In this document: positions 36,054 through 48,744 of the stretch, one piece after another
How the letters are laid out: every line of letters begins with the position of its first letter
Numbering within the stretch: position 1 is the first letter of the stretch
Assembly: GCF_964355755.1 (NCBI RefSeq)
Contig: NC_092670.1
Span: 31,483,795-31,547,794 of the forward strand
Length of the DNA: 64,000 nucleotides
Direction: 5' to 3'
DNA from: Antedon mediterranea
Lineage: Eukaryota > Echinodermata > Crinoidea > Comatulida > Antedonidae
Made by a program: the position numbers and the translations under genes
The notes under the pieces: generated by a model
Told to the model about the DNA's origin: nothing
The model's input: the letters and a program-made list of their open reading frames with translations, nothing else
Databases searched by the model: none

Positions 36054-37644
36054 CTAGATGGCACGCTCGCTTCGCTCGCGTACCATCTAGGTCGTGCCCA
36101 CAGATGGTTCTCGAATACACAGTATTTCCAGCGAGAAAAAAAATGGAGATTTCAAATGTACGTACCGCAGGACTATAATACATTGTCGTTTACAGAAACG
36201 AATAAATATACACAATGATTTATGTAGTCAACCAAAATTAGCACCCTGGGAATTACTTCCGAGAGAGAAACAAAATGAGTCAAATTTTTTTATTTGGACT
36301 CATTTAAACAAACCCAATTTGTGTTTTGTATGTAACATTAAGGGTTGAGGGATGGGGGAAGAAGATAGGTACAAAGAGGAAACATTTTAAAATATATTCT
36401 TATCCACTCAGTAACGAAATATTGTTTTTAATGTTTTATAGGCCTATAAATAATATACCACTAAATACAGTAAAACATTTACGATTTAATACGGTACTTT
36501 GTTAAAACTCTCACTGTCATAGTCGATTGAAATAGTAAAGTACATGTAACGATACACCACTACGACGTTTATATATTTTTAAATTATTAATTAATACAAA
36601 CGTTGAGAAGCAACTGTCAGTAATAACGTTTATTTATTTGTATATTATATGTTTATAATCTAACAGTAGGGCCTACCCACACTCACAGTAATAAAGTTTA
36701 TTTGTATATATTTTTATATTACATCTAACAGTACCAACACTCACAGTAAGAAATTTGCGATTCAAATTGCGATCAAAAGTGGTTAATACCTTAACAGTAT
36801 TGTACAGCATTGCAATACTATTTATGTTTATTCTCCAAGGGGGCCCATAAATCTAAATCTATACCTCTATGGTTAAACCAAATAATTTGGAATGTTTATT
36901 TGTATATTATATGTTTATAATCTAACAGTAGGGCCTACCCACACTCACAGTAATAAAGTTTATTTGTATATATTTTTATATTACATCTAACAGTACCAAC
37001 ACTCACAGTAAGAAATTTGCGATTCAAATTGCGATCAAAAGTGGTTTTAACCATTAAAATACCTTAACAGTATTGTACAGCCAGGGAACTCCCTGGTACA
37101 GCATTGCAATACTATTTATGTTTATTCTCCAAGGGGGCCCATAAATCTAAATCTATACCTGTATGGTTAAACCAAATAATTTGAAATGTTCCATTCATCA
37201 CAAATCAATACATTTGTAAAAACGTATATTAAATGTATCAAAATAGTATTTTTTAAAGAAAATCGGCCTGTCTTCAACATTATGATGCTGTACTCGAACT
37301 GTTCAACCGGTTTTCAGCTATTAAAAACAATTATCGTAGGAGGAGATAGGAAAATGCGAAGCCTCCTCGCATTTTTGTGGCGGGTATTTTTCAAGATGGA
37401 CATCCATTAGACAGTGTATACCACGATCGGAAAACACCCCTATTTGGGGCAAATCGTTGAACCTAAATTCGTTTTAATCGTCAATAACTAATTATCTAAC
37501 TTAATTTAATTAGTAAACAGGGTTACATCAGGTGTTTAAAATCAGTACCGAAAGTACGAACCAACTTTACATACCATCGAGTAAAAATTCTAAAAGTAAG
37601 GCGCGATTTACCGAATTTTGCCCTTACGTAAATTTATATATAGA
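36054..37644 (-). mobile_element. Helitron, copy 2 (inverted relative to copy 1)
   Basis: On the minus strand it begins TCTATATATAAATTTACG at 37644 (preceded by A) and ends CTAG at 36054 (followed by T), with the same terminal stem-loop (36054-36090). It has its own internal tandem duplication: 36632-36790 recurs at 36896-37046. 1,591 bases against 2,551 in copy 1. Target site is confirmed by the empty site in the opposite arm at 34523/34524. Confidence 0.85.
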
Positions 37645-37830
37645 TGAAACCATTTAAAGCATCAGTTATTGCATACCATTCATATAAGAATAAGTTGTGT
37701 AGAGGTATGTTTTTTGTTTGAAACATTAGTAATTAATAGTATTTCTGATCATCTTTTCACCAAATTTTCTGTTAGAATGAATGTAAATATGTATATTTCC
37801 AACAATTTGATACCAAATTTAAGTTTCTAC

Positions 37831-38480
37831 GACCAGTACTTACAGAGATATTACGATGCCCTGGTATGTGGGTCAAAGGTCAGAAATGGCATTTCTGATC
37901 ATTTTTCACTAAAATGTCTCATTAAACTTAATATGAATACATGCCTTCTCAACATTTTGAGACTAAAATTGACTTGCTGCGACCAGTGGTTGCCAAGATA
38001 CAAGTGCCTATTTTTGTTTGTTCATTAAACCCTTGACCCTGACCCTTTGACCTTTTGTAACATTTTTCAAAATGTGCAACAAATAAATAAATGTATATTG
38101 CGAACATTTTAGGACCTAATTCAAGTGTCTACGACCAGTACTTACGGAGATACATACATGCCCTCTGTAGTGGGTCAAAGGTCAGAAATGGCATTTCCGG
38201 TCATTTTTGACTAAATTTTCCCATTAGACTGAATATAAATGTATACCTTCCGATCAATTTGAGACCAACATTACTTTGCTGTGACCAGTGGTTGTCGAGA
38301 TTTAAGGACCTATTGGTGTTTGGTATTATAACATTTCACCCTGACCTTTTGACCTTTCGCCACATTTTCAAAATGTGTAACCAAGCCAAAAATGATTGTT
38401 TGACCATCCTAAACCAATTTCTGAAGTCAAATTCTCTGGACCTCAAAGTGCATACGAAAGTTGATCTAGCTACTAGAGTA
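37831..38480 (+). repeat. Dispersed repeat with nuclear-receptor-like half-sites
   Basis: Two related sub-blocks (about 37830-38100 and 38110-38390) share tacgaccagtacttac, gggtcaaaggtcagaaatgg and catttc-ggtc/gatcattttt. Each has TGACC-type direct repeats: TGACCCTTTGACCT at 38040-38053 and TGACCTTTTGACCT at 38342-38355. The end is inverted at 25690-25985. No gene seen. Confidence 0.6.
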
Positions 38481-39184
38481 ATATAAATAATAGCATTTTC
38501 TTCTTTAATTTTTGTTTTAAACAATCAATACTAATGGTATATGTTGGTAGTAACAGAGAATCAGATGATTTCAACAAGCACCCGACCTAAACTTAGGCCT
38601 GATTGGATCTAAGTGCAGGGCGAAAGATCACTGTTCCTCCATCCTACAGATTAGGTTAAACATGCTAGCTCTCCCTTAATTAAGGCTCTAAACTTTATCT
38701 TCTGTTCCTGTAAGAATATAATTTTATATAAAATATGAATTGATAATTTGAATAGTTTTGTTAAAATTCTCCAGAAGACGATCAATGGAGCAATAATTCA
38801 ATCAAATGATAAGATTTATTTCTTTCTATTAAATCAATTCAATCTTTTTTTTTGACATAAAACAAACTGCTAGTCTTGTTATATTCAATATGGCGGAAGA
38901 CTCAACATTTAAACAATGGTATAATGTGTGTAATATTAAAAGCAGGAAAAAGCCTACATATCTAGTTTAGGTCAGGGCCTAGACACGATTAGCAATGCTA
39001 TTATATTACATCCTATTATTAGATTTCAAGAAGTCGATCTCAAATCTCACGTGTCCAGCTACAAACCTCTTCTGATCCTCGTGAATTTCAAAGGCAAAAT
39101 CGTTAAAGATCAAAGTCTTGCTATTGATGGAAATGTTATCAGCTGCTTTATTGTTATTTTTAAAGTTCATCTTTTTTGTCTATC

Positions 39185-39698
39185 GTGTCGTATTTTGTAA
39201 CAACTGTCGTTTTTTGTATACATGTCGTTTTTTGTATACCTGTCATGTTTTGTAACACCTGTCGTATTGTGCATGCACCTGTCGTATTTCGTAACACTTG
39301 TCGTATTTTGTAACACTTGTCGTATTTTGTAACACCTGTCGTATTTTGTAACACCTGTCGTATATTGTAACACCTGTCGCATTTTGTAACACTTGTCGTA
39401 TTCTGTAACACTTGTCATATTTTGAAACACTTGTCGTATTTTGAAACACTTGTCGTATTTTTGAACACTTGTCGTATTTTGTAACACCTGTCGTATTTTG
39501 TAACACCTGTCGTATGTTTGAACACCTGTCGTCGTATTTTGTAACAATTGTCGTATTTTGTAACACCTGTCGTATTTTGTAACACCTGTAGTATTTTGTA
39601 ACGCTTGTCGTATTTTTTAACACATGTCGTCGTATTTTGTAACAGCTGTCGTATTTTGTAACACCTATCGTATTTTGGAACACCTGTCGTATTTTGGA
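39185..39698 (+). repeat. 19-bp minisatellite, array B1
   Basis: Same unit as A1 and A2; identical to C1 (48745-49258). Confidence 0.9.
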
Positions 39699-40640
39699 AC
39701 ATTTTTTTGTTCTGTTTACTTTCTGTCTTTCTTTCTGTATTTTTCTGTTTTTTCATTTTTCTCTGTTTTCTTTTTTTTTCTTTGTTTTTCTTTTCAATTT
39801 TTTACTCAATAATTTATTTACGGTTTAATTCATTTATTTTAAGGAAGAATATATTATCAATAATGTGTCAGTATCTACAATACCTACACACTAAAATAAA
39901 CACACAACTTTATTGCTATCCAATTGACGTGTATTTTATTTGGAAATAGTATTAAAACAAAAAAATATCCAAAACAATGATTGTTTCAAAAAATATTTGT
40001 TTGATTAATCATAACATCTTTATACTCTTGTATTACTTCGTGTTCAAGGTCAAACTGGGCGACGCCATTTCACAGCATGGAGCAGCGCCCCCTCCAAACT
40101 AGGAAGTCAATTACTCTATCCCCCTAGAGTATTAGCAGATCCCCTCTATGATTTTGACTTTCTAATTTGATGCGGACGCCCTACTCCATGGCTCACAATG
40201 GCGCCACCCATTAGCTCTATTCTATCCCACAATGCCTTTCGAAATTGTTACGTGCTTCTGACGAACAGGAGATTCTTGTGTTATAAGTTCTTGGATGTAG
40301 TTTAAAATATGCTTTTGGATTCTTTCGTGTTTTTATTTTGATTTTTATCCTTTTTTATCATCATTTATGTTTAATATCGATGATGAATTTTTTCCAGCTG
40401 TCCTTACTGAAGATGTTAGTAATAGCGCAAGATGGTTTACTCAACTAACGTTTTATAGGCCTATGTTTTTAAATGGATACACCTGTGACGGTTTTTTGAT
40501 AGACCCATGAACTATAGATACAGTAGTAGGCCTACTTACAAAAACGAAGAAATAGAAACGTAACGGTACAATAACAAGGTAAAGATTAAGTACAACCCAG
40601 ATTCAAATACATGTCTACAATATTATTAAAAACTTACTAC

Positions 40641-40707
40641 CTCCTCCTTCAACCAGAGTTGCACCGAACGTTAGGCAGGCCAGCACCAAAAAAATGAATC
40701 GCGCCAT
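40641..40707 (-). pseudogene. Orphan lectin first exon 3B
   Basis: ATG at 40707 opens a 22-codon signal-peptide exon identical to that of pseudogene 3A, with an intact GTAGTA donor in phase 1. Its exon 2 is gone: at about 40310 the sequence jumps from gttcttggatgtagtttaaa to atgcttttggattctttcg, which lie 1.2 kb apart in the older unit. The TATA box and promoter block are intact, so the exon may still be transcribed. Confidence 0.75.
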
Positions 40708-40770
40708 TTTGTAGATATGATATTGTAATTCTGCAGCAAGGAAGAAGTGTTGACAATAAGGCGTGTATTC

Positions 40771-40779
40771 GCTTATATA
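40771..40779 (-). promoter_or_regulatory. TATA box of orphan exon 3B
   Basis: TATATAAGC on the minus strand, 64-72 bases before the ATG, in an otherwise intact copy of the lectin promoter block. Confidence 0.55.
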
Positions 40780-41350
40780 GACCTAAGTACAAAGAAGGTT
40801 GGGCCTATTTTACCCAATGAATAATTGATTCATACATAGCTAAAACAACTTGTAATACAAGAACCAACAGGGAAAAAGCACGTGTCAACACCTTTTTTAA
40901 AAAGGGAAAGACAGCGGAAAAGAGATATTGAGGCACTCCCTCAGTTGGGTAGGTCTACGGTAAAGACAATTCACCGTGTATTGCTATTATTCTACATCCT
41001 ATTAGTATTAACCATTTTAATTTCCTTTTATTAATATGTAGTTGAAATTTGATTTTGAAATGAATGAGGTAATAAAAAAAGAGAAAGAAAATTTACTGAG
41101 CACAAATTAGACCAATTAAAAATATTGTTTGGTAAAAATAAAATATTGTTTGGTAAAACTTTCAAGAATTATCCCGAAATTCAAACTTAGATTTCAAGAA
41201 GTCGATCTCAAATCTCACGTGTCCAGCTACAAACCTCTTCTGATCCTCGTGAATTTCAAAGGCAAAATCGTTCAAGATCAAAGTCTTGCTATTGATGGAA
41301 ATGTTATCAGCTTTATTGTTATTTTTAAAGTTCATCTTTTTTGTCTATCG

Positions 41351-41758
41351 TGTCGTATTTTGTAACAACTGTCGTTTTTTGTATACATGTCGTTTTTTGT
41401 ATACCTGTCATATTTTTTAACACTTGTCGTATTGTGCATGCACCTGTCGTATTTTGTAACACTTGTCGTATTTCGTAACACTTGTCGTATTTTGTAACAC
41501 TTGTCGTATTTTGTAACACCTGTCGTATGTTGTAACACCTTTCGTATTTTGTAACACCTGTCGTATTTTGTAACACTTGTCGTATTTTGTAACACCTTTC
41601 GTATTTTGTATACCTGTCGTATTTCGTAACACCTGTCGTATTTCGTAACACATATCGTATTTCATAACACCTGTCCTATTTTGTAACACTTGTCGTATTT
41701 TGGAACACATGTCGTATTTTGGAACACATGTCGTATTTTGAAACACCTTTCGTATTTT
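41351..41758 (+). repeat. 19-bp minisatellite, array B2
   Basis: Same unit; 3' of lectin 2B; identical to C2 (50911-51318). Confidence 0.9.
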
Positions 41759-42216
41759 GCCTATTGCCTTTTTTCTTTTTTTTTTCTCCTTGTCTCTCTG
41801 ATTTTATCTGTCTTTCTTTCATTATGTTTTCTGTCTTTTCTCGTTCTGTATTTTTTTGGTTTGTTTCCTTTCTGTCTGCTTTTTCTTTTTTTTCTTTCTT
41901 TCTTTTTCTGTTTTTCATTTTTTCTGTTTTCTATTTTTTTGCTCATTATTTTATTTACGGTTTAATTCATTTATTTTAAGGAAGAATATATTATCAATAG
42001 TGTTTCAATCTCTACAATACCTACACACTAAAATAAACACAAAACTTTATTGATATCCAATTAACGTGTATTTTATTTGGAAATAGTATTAAAAAAATAT
42101 CCAAAAACAATGATTTTTTTCAACAAATATTTGTTTGATTAATCATAACATCTTTATACTCTTGTATTACTTCGTGTTCCTTCTTGTCACCAGTAAAAGA
42201 GCAATTACGGGTACGA

Positions 42217-44064
42217 CTCTGAAAATTAAAATACAAACGAATAAACTATAAGCTTCCGTACATGAATCTTGAGACCGAATTTAACCGAATTGACGATTTT
42301 AAGATGAGTTTGTCGTATGATTTATGTTGCTGTTTCCAACAAGCCTACACGTGTGTAACATTTCCAGTTCGTTGGTTGATTGTGTATCACGTGATGAAGT
42401 ACACTATTATATTCTCCTCATTGTAATTCATAAACTTTCGTTATTTGCATAACTGCATAATTGCATACAATTAAATCGATAACATAATAGGGAAGTAACA
42501 ATATAACCTAAACGCGTGACAACCTGATTAGAATAGACGTTCGTAATTAGAAAACTTTTTAGAGAAAAACATATTTTTTTAGATTTCATAACGGAACGAA
42601 AATAACCGAATTGAAAGAAACTTTTGAACAAATTGAAGAAATGAAAAGGTAGGAAACGAGTGATGGGATATTGTTCTATTTTTTTAAACTCTGTAAACTA
42701 AACTGATACAGTACTTACAATTTTGCCTTTTTTCACAGACATGACATAATCTTGTACTACATTCCCGATCAGTCCAGCATGAGCTGGATTTCAACATTTC
42801 AACACAATTTTGGTTACCACCATAATTGTTTGGTTGACCACTTTGAAAATCTAAAAATAAATTTATAATCTATATAAATAATAATAATTGGACCGTATTC
42901 GTTAGTGTACATTGAAGAGTATACAAAGTATTAGCAATATGCAGGAAACGATTCCGGTATGAATATCGGTTAATTGATTGACTGAGATGTCTGAAATATT
43001 TGAGACGGCGCAATCAAATGAAATAGGAACACTACAATATAATTATGGGAGATAATTTTATGAAAATCGTACCATCGTCTTCGTCTTAGACACCTCACAA
43101 AATTACCCACCACAGCCAGGGTAATGTTGCTCTGCCCTCAGTAAATTACATTATAAACTCATTTATAGCATAGCTTCCATCACTTTTTTAAAAATAATTC
43201 AGTCAATGTACCAAATCACAAATTATATTTGTGTAATACAATCACAAAATAAGGAAATAGTACTTACACTCGTATGATGAACATGAATTAGGAACTCCGA
43301 CCCAACTAAAATAACTGTCTTTACTTAATTTTTTCATTCCAATCCACGCACTTTTTGCAACAATAAGTTTACGAACGAAGCTGTTTTCTTGTTTATTATT
43401 GATGACAACAAGATCTGAGTTGAGTGCATTGCAATCAGATTGAGCTTGTTCCCAAGTCAAAGATTTGGCAAAGTATTTATAACACTTTGAACCATATTGA
43501 TGCCAACCATAAACGCAACCTAAAATACAAACAATATAGAATTGAGCATTTATTCATTAATCTACAGTAGTTAGATGAATACATAGGCAGATTCACCCAA
43601 TCCACTTCAGTTCGACAAACATAACTGTATGCCTATATTTTTACAAATATTGAGCCATTGAACAGCTTTAACCACACTGACAATTCATTTTCATACTAAT
43701 TGTTAAAGTGCCATGCGAAGATGGTACATTTGTTAATTTCATCCATTCGAAAGAAAAATGCTTTTGGATTCTTTCGTGTTTTTATTTTGATATAGTTTAA
43801 TATGGATGATGACTTTTTTGCCAGCTGTCCTTACTGGAGATGTTTAATAGTAATACCGCAACATGGTTCACTTAACTAACGTTTTATAGGCCTATGTTTT
43901 TAAATGGATACACCTGTGGAATAGAAAGGTAGCGGTACAATAACAACTTAAACAACACAGATTTAAATACATGTCTACAATAATATTAAAAACTGACTAC
44001 CTCCTTCAACCAGAGTTGCACCGAACGTTAGGCAGGCCAACACCAACAAAATGAATCGTGCCAT
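42217..44064 (-). CDS. Secreted C-type lectin 2B
   Basis: Exons 44064-44001, 43519-43268 and 42850-42719, with exon 4 acceptor at 42219 giving the same split TAG stop (42218-42217) as 2A. Same signal peptide and same QPN and WTD motifs. Differences from 2A: Gly to Val in the domain start (CVYGWHQYG) and His to Asp (QAQSDCNAL). The four splice sites are intact, so the gene should be functional. It is the same protein as 2C as far as I can see. Confidence 0.85.
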
Positions 44065-44127
44065 GTTGTAGATATGATATTGTAATTCAGCAGCAAGGAA
44101 GAAGTGTTGACAATAAGGCGTGTATTC

Positions 44128-44136
44128 GTTTATATA
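44128..44136 (-). promoter_or_regulatory. TATA box of lectin 2B
   Basis: TATATAAAC on the minus strand. Further upstream (44231-44270) a patch matches the 3-type promoter rather than the 2-type one. Confidence 0.65.
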
Positions 44137-44510
44137 GACCTAAGTACAAAGAAGGTTGGGCCTATTTTACCCAATGAATACTTGATTCATATATTCGTAG
44201 ATAATAGTAGCTAGTTACTGAAAGAACCATAAGGAAAAAAAGCACGTGTCAACACCTTTTTTAAAAAGGGAAAGACAGCGGAAAAGAGATATTGAGGCAC
44301 TCCCTCAGTTGGGTAGATCTACGGTAAAGGCAATTCATCGTGTATGATTATAAAAACAATTATACATATTCAGGGTAATTGGGTAAAACGTAAAATGGAG
44401 TAAAATGTGTCTTCGCTGTGAAATTTAAACATACAGTATGTTATGAATTGCATTAAAAACAAGGTTGGACGGGGAGGCAAGCCATTAGCAATATAATAAT
44501 GGGGGTGTCA

Positions 44511-45583
44511 CGAAACCTAAGACCACGAAAGCTAAGACCCCCTAAGACCTAAGATCACGAAAGCTAAGACCCAAGACCTAAGATTACAAATATTTATCAT
44601 TCGCACCTGCCTTGTATTTTAACTCCCAACATTTATTCTGAATACCACACCTTAGAATTGGCACTTTTATGAAAAAGAATCACATAAAAAGTAACAAATA
44701 CATTTTTAAATTAATGATTTTACAGACGTTTTTCTCGCACACAAACTGTTTGCGAATTTCGCATGACTAGCCTACAGTACAGTAGCAGTTGTAGGCCTAC
44801 ATGTTCAATGTTTTTGTTTCTATGGAACGTCAAAAGAGCAACAATTATATAGAGGGCTGAAAACTCTATGGAGTCCATCTACAGTGTGGATGGAACAATG
44901 TAAAATTAAAATTGTAATGATAATAGTATAATCATGCAAGTACGAAGAAATAAATACTGGCAAATAAATTTTAATTTAAAAATCATGATTTTTTTCGTTT
45001 TATTTCTGTTTTTATACTTGTACTATTATTGTTGCTCTTTTGGCGCTCCATAGAAACAAAAACATTGAGCCAGGGGGGGGGGAACTCGAGGAGTTACAAT
45101 GTACAAAGAAACATGTCTGTAAAATCATCAATTTAAAGGATTTATTTATTTGTTTTTATGTGTTTCTCCGTCTGAAAGTACTTATAAATCCTAATTTTAA
45201 AGTGTGGTATTCAGGATAAAGTTAGTCAACAAATTTGGAGTCAAAATACAAGAAAGGCAGGTGCGTAAGAAAAACATGCTCTGAACCAACACATTGGAGT
45301 AAATATATACCCACAAACAACCCGTCAAGTTTGTTTGTTGTAAAGAAAAAATATACATTTACTCAACGGGCGAAAATAATGTGAGTTTATCTATGTTTTG
45401 CGGTAGTATTAAATTATATTTATGGTAATAAATGAAACCTGAAGGGTTTAAAATTATGTATGGATAAACAAGTATTGTTTTTAAGCTGTAGTATATCTTA
45501 GAATTTGTAATCTTAGGTCTTGGGTCTTAGCTTTCGTGATCTTAGGTCTTATGGGGTCTTAGCTTTCGTGGTCTTAGGTTTCG
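44511..45583. mobile_element. 1.07-kb foldback element, copy B
   Basis: The outer arms are about 85 bases: cgaaacctaagaccacgaaag at the left is mirrored by ctttcgtggtcttaggtttcg at the right. Further pairs follow inward in mirrored order: gcacctgccttgtattttaa / caaaatacaag..ggcaggtgc; gaataccaca / tgtggtattc; aatgattttacag / ctgtaaaatcatca; and tttgtttctatgg..agagcaacaat / attgttgctctt..ccatagaaacaaa. So almost the whole element is one imperfect palindrome. No coding capacity. It replaces about 190 bases that are still present in unit A (about 32793-32982). Confidence 0.8.
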
Positions 45584-46083
45584 TTTTTCAATACAAATTA
45601 AAAACGATTAAAATACCATCTTTTGAACAAATTTTATTTTGAAAAAATACATAAAACAGTAAAGAAGGAACATGCACGGAAAATATAAACAAACATTGTT
45701 TAATATAGTAAAATATAAACAATGATAATAACTTATAATAATATTAATCTTATTTCTGTAGATAATCCAAAAGTATGATTGCATAATAAAAAAGAGAGGT
45801 ATACGACTATTGTTTCGCCAAACGAGGAGGAAATGTTCGAACTACCAATTTCGCTGGCGAAAAGTTGATTTCCATTAGTTACCTTTTTTGGCGGGAATCG
45901 AACAATAAACAAACTTTACACTACCCTTTTGTTTTTGTTAACAGTGAATAGTTGTGGTTTTTCGAACATGTGATTGCCATGCCAATCAAAAAGGAGCGAT
46001 ACTTTATTTCCTCAATTATTGTAACACTAAAGGTGGGCCTACGTAATAGAAAGAGGGTTCGGCAAATGAATATGCAAAACCAA

Positions 46084-47774
46084 ACGTGTATACCCTAAAT
46101 ACCTCACGAACATAAACCAAGTGTGGACACCCTAAATACCCTACTGTGTATACCCTAAATACCCTACTGTGTATACCCTAAATATCCTACTGTGTATACC
46201 CTAAATACCCTACTGTGTATAACCTAAATATCCTACTGTGTATACTCTAAATACCCTACTGTGTATACCCTAAATACCCTACTGTGTATACCCTAAATAT
46301 CCTACTGTGTATACCCTAAATACCCTACCGTGTATACCCTAAATACCCTACCGTGTATACCCTAAATACCCTACTGTGTATACCCTAAATATCCTACTGT
46401 GTATACCCTAAATACCCTACTGTGTATACCCTAAATATCCTACTGTGTATACTCTAAATATCCTACTGTGTATACCCTAAATACCCTACTGTGTATACCC
46501 TAAATATCCTACTGTGTATACCCTAAATACCCTACTGTGTATACCCTAAATATCCTACTGTGTATACCCTAAATACCCTACTGTGTATACCCTAAATACC
46601 CTACTGTGTATACCCTAAATACCCTACAGTGTATACCCTAAATACCCTACTGTGTATACCCTAAATACCCTACTGTGTATACCCTAAATACCCTACAGTG
46701 TATACCCTAAATATCCTACTGTGTATACCCTAAATATCCTACCGTGTATACCCTAAATACCCTACTGTGTATACCCTAAATACCCTACTGTGTATACCCT
46801 AAATACCCTACTGTGTATACCCTAAATATCCTACTGTGTATACCCTAAATATTCTACTGTGTATACCCTAAATACCCTACTGTGTATACCCTAAATATCC
46901 TACTGTGTATACCCTAAATATCCTACAGTGTATACCCTAAATATCCTACTGTGTATACCCGAAATACCCTACTGTGTATACCCTAAATATCCTACTGTGT
47001 ATACCCTAAATATCCTACTGTGTATACCCTAAATACCCTACTGTGTATACCCTAAATACCCTACTGTGTATACCCTAAATATCCTACTGTGTATACCCTA
47101 AATACCCTACTGTGTATACCCTAAATATCCTACTGTGTATACCCTAAATACCCTACTGTGTATACCCTAAATACCCTACTGTGTATACCCTAAATATCCT
47201 ACTGTGTATACCCTAAATATCCTACTGTGTATACCCCAAATATCCTACTGTGTATACCCTAAATATCCTACTGTGCACGAACATAAACCAAGTGTGTATA
47301 CCCTAAATATTCAACTGTGTATACCCTAAATATCCTACTGTGTATACCCCAAATATCCTACTGTGTATACCCTAAATATCCTACTGTGTATACCCTAAAT
47401 ATCCTACTGTGCACGAACAACCAAGTGTGTATACCCTAAATATCCTACTGTGTATACCCTAAATATCCTACCGTGTATACCCTAAATATCCTACCGTGTA
47501 TACCCTAAATATCCTACTGTGTATACCCTAAATATCCTACTGTGTATACCCTAAATACCCTACTGTGTATACCCTAAATATCCTACTGTGTATACCCTAA
47601 ATATCCTACTGTGTATACCCTAAATATCCTACTGTGTATACCCTAAATATCCTACTGTGTATACCCTAAATATCCTACTGTGTATACCCTAAATATCCTA
47701 CTGTGTATACCCTAAATATCCTACTGTGTATACCCTAAATACCCTACTGTGTATACCCTAAATATCCTACTGTG
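46084..47774 (+). repeat. 23-bp minisatellite, array B
   Basis: About 72 copies of the 23-bp unit, roughly twice as long as array A, with two sub-types (taaatatcc and taaataccc) mixed throughout. Interrupted twice by cacgaac(ataa)accaag words. Confidence 0.9.
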
Positions 47775-48744
47775 CAAAAACATTGTAACAAATTGGTGGC
47801 AAGAAATAAGAACAATATCTTGTCAACCAGTTTTTAACAATTATATACATTTTTTTTAAAGAATTATATAATTATTAAAGGAATTATAGAATTAAAACAA
47901 AAATTTTTAATCAGTATAATAATCAAGCACATCTACACATGATTCATATCCTTTTTTTCTTACATATAAAAAGTTCTTTAAAATAATTAAATCTTTTATA
48001 AACTAGAACTTAAAAATCTTTTATATAAATAATAGCATTTTCTTCTTTAATTTTTGTTTTAAACAATCAATACTAATGGTATATGTTGGTAGTAACAGAG
48101 AATCAGATGATTTCAACAAGCACCCGACCTAAACTTAGGCCTACAGTAATTGTAGGCCTATATTGGATCAAAGCACAGGGCGAAAGATCATTGTTCCTCC
48201 ATCCAACAGATTAGGTTAAACATGCTAGCTCTCCCTTAATTAAGGCTCTCAACTTTATCTTCTGTTCCTGTAAGAATATAATTTTATATGAAATATGAAT
48301 TGATAATTTGAATAGTTTTGTTAAAATTCTCCAGAAGACGATCAATGGAGCAATAATTCAATCAAATGATAAGATTTATTTCTTTCTATTAAATCAATTC
48401 AATCTTTTTTTTTGACATAAAACAAACTGCTAGTCTTGTTATATTCAATATGGCGGAAGACTCAACATTTAAACAATGGTATAATGTGTGTAATATTAAA
48501 AGCAGGAAAAAGCCTACATATCTAGTTTAGGTCAGGGCCTAGACACGATTAGCAATGCTATTATATTACATCCTATTATTAGATTTCAAGAAGTCGATCT
48601 CAAATCTCACGTGTCCAGCTACAAACCTCTTCTGATCCTCGTGAATTTCAAAGGCAAAATCGTTAAAGATCAAAGTCTTGCTATTGATGGAAATGTTATC
48701 AGCTGCTTTATTGTTATTTTTAAAGTTCATCTTTTTTGTCTATC

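Larger units (their letters stand above)
34312..37830. repeat. Large inverted repeat, right arm split by a Helitron
   Basis: Left arm 34312-34775 is the reverse complement of 35765-36053 plus 37645-37830. Shared words: gtatcaaattgttggaaata, aaatcctttactgtttgtaa, cttataataatgctag, gaaacgtcga, cagaatgct. The centre (34776-35764) holds two same-direction short GTCGCGTG elements. No transposase seen; arms of this length fit a non-autonomous DNA element or an inverted duplication. Confidence 0.75.
38481..48022. repeat. 9.56-kb tandem segmental duplication, unit B
   Basis: From about 39020 on, this unit is almost identical to unit C (48023-57586) at a constant shift of 9,560 bases. The first 540 bases differ more, including an 18-base indel near 38600. 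It contains two 19-bp arrays, an orphan lectin exon, lectin 2B, a foldback element and a 23-bp array. Confidence 0.9.
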
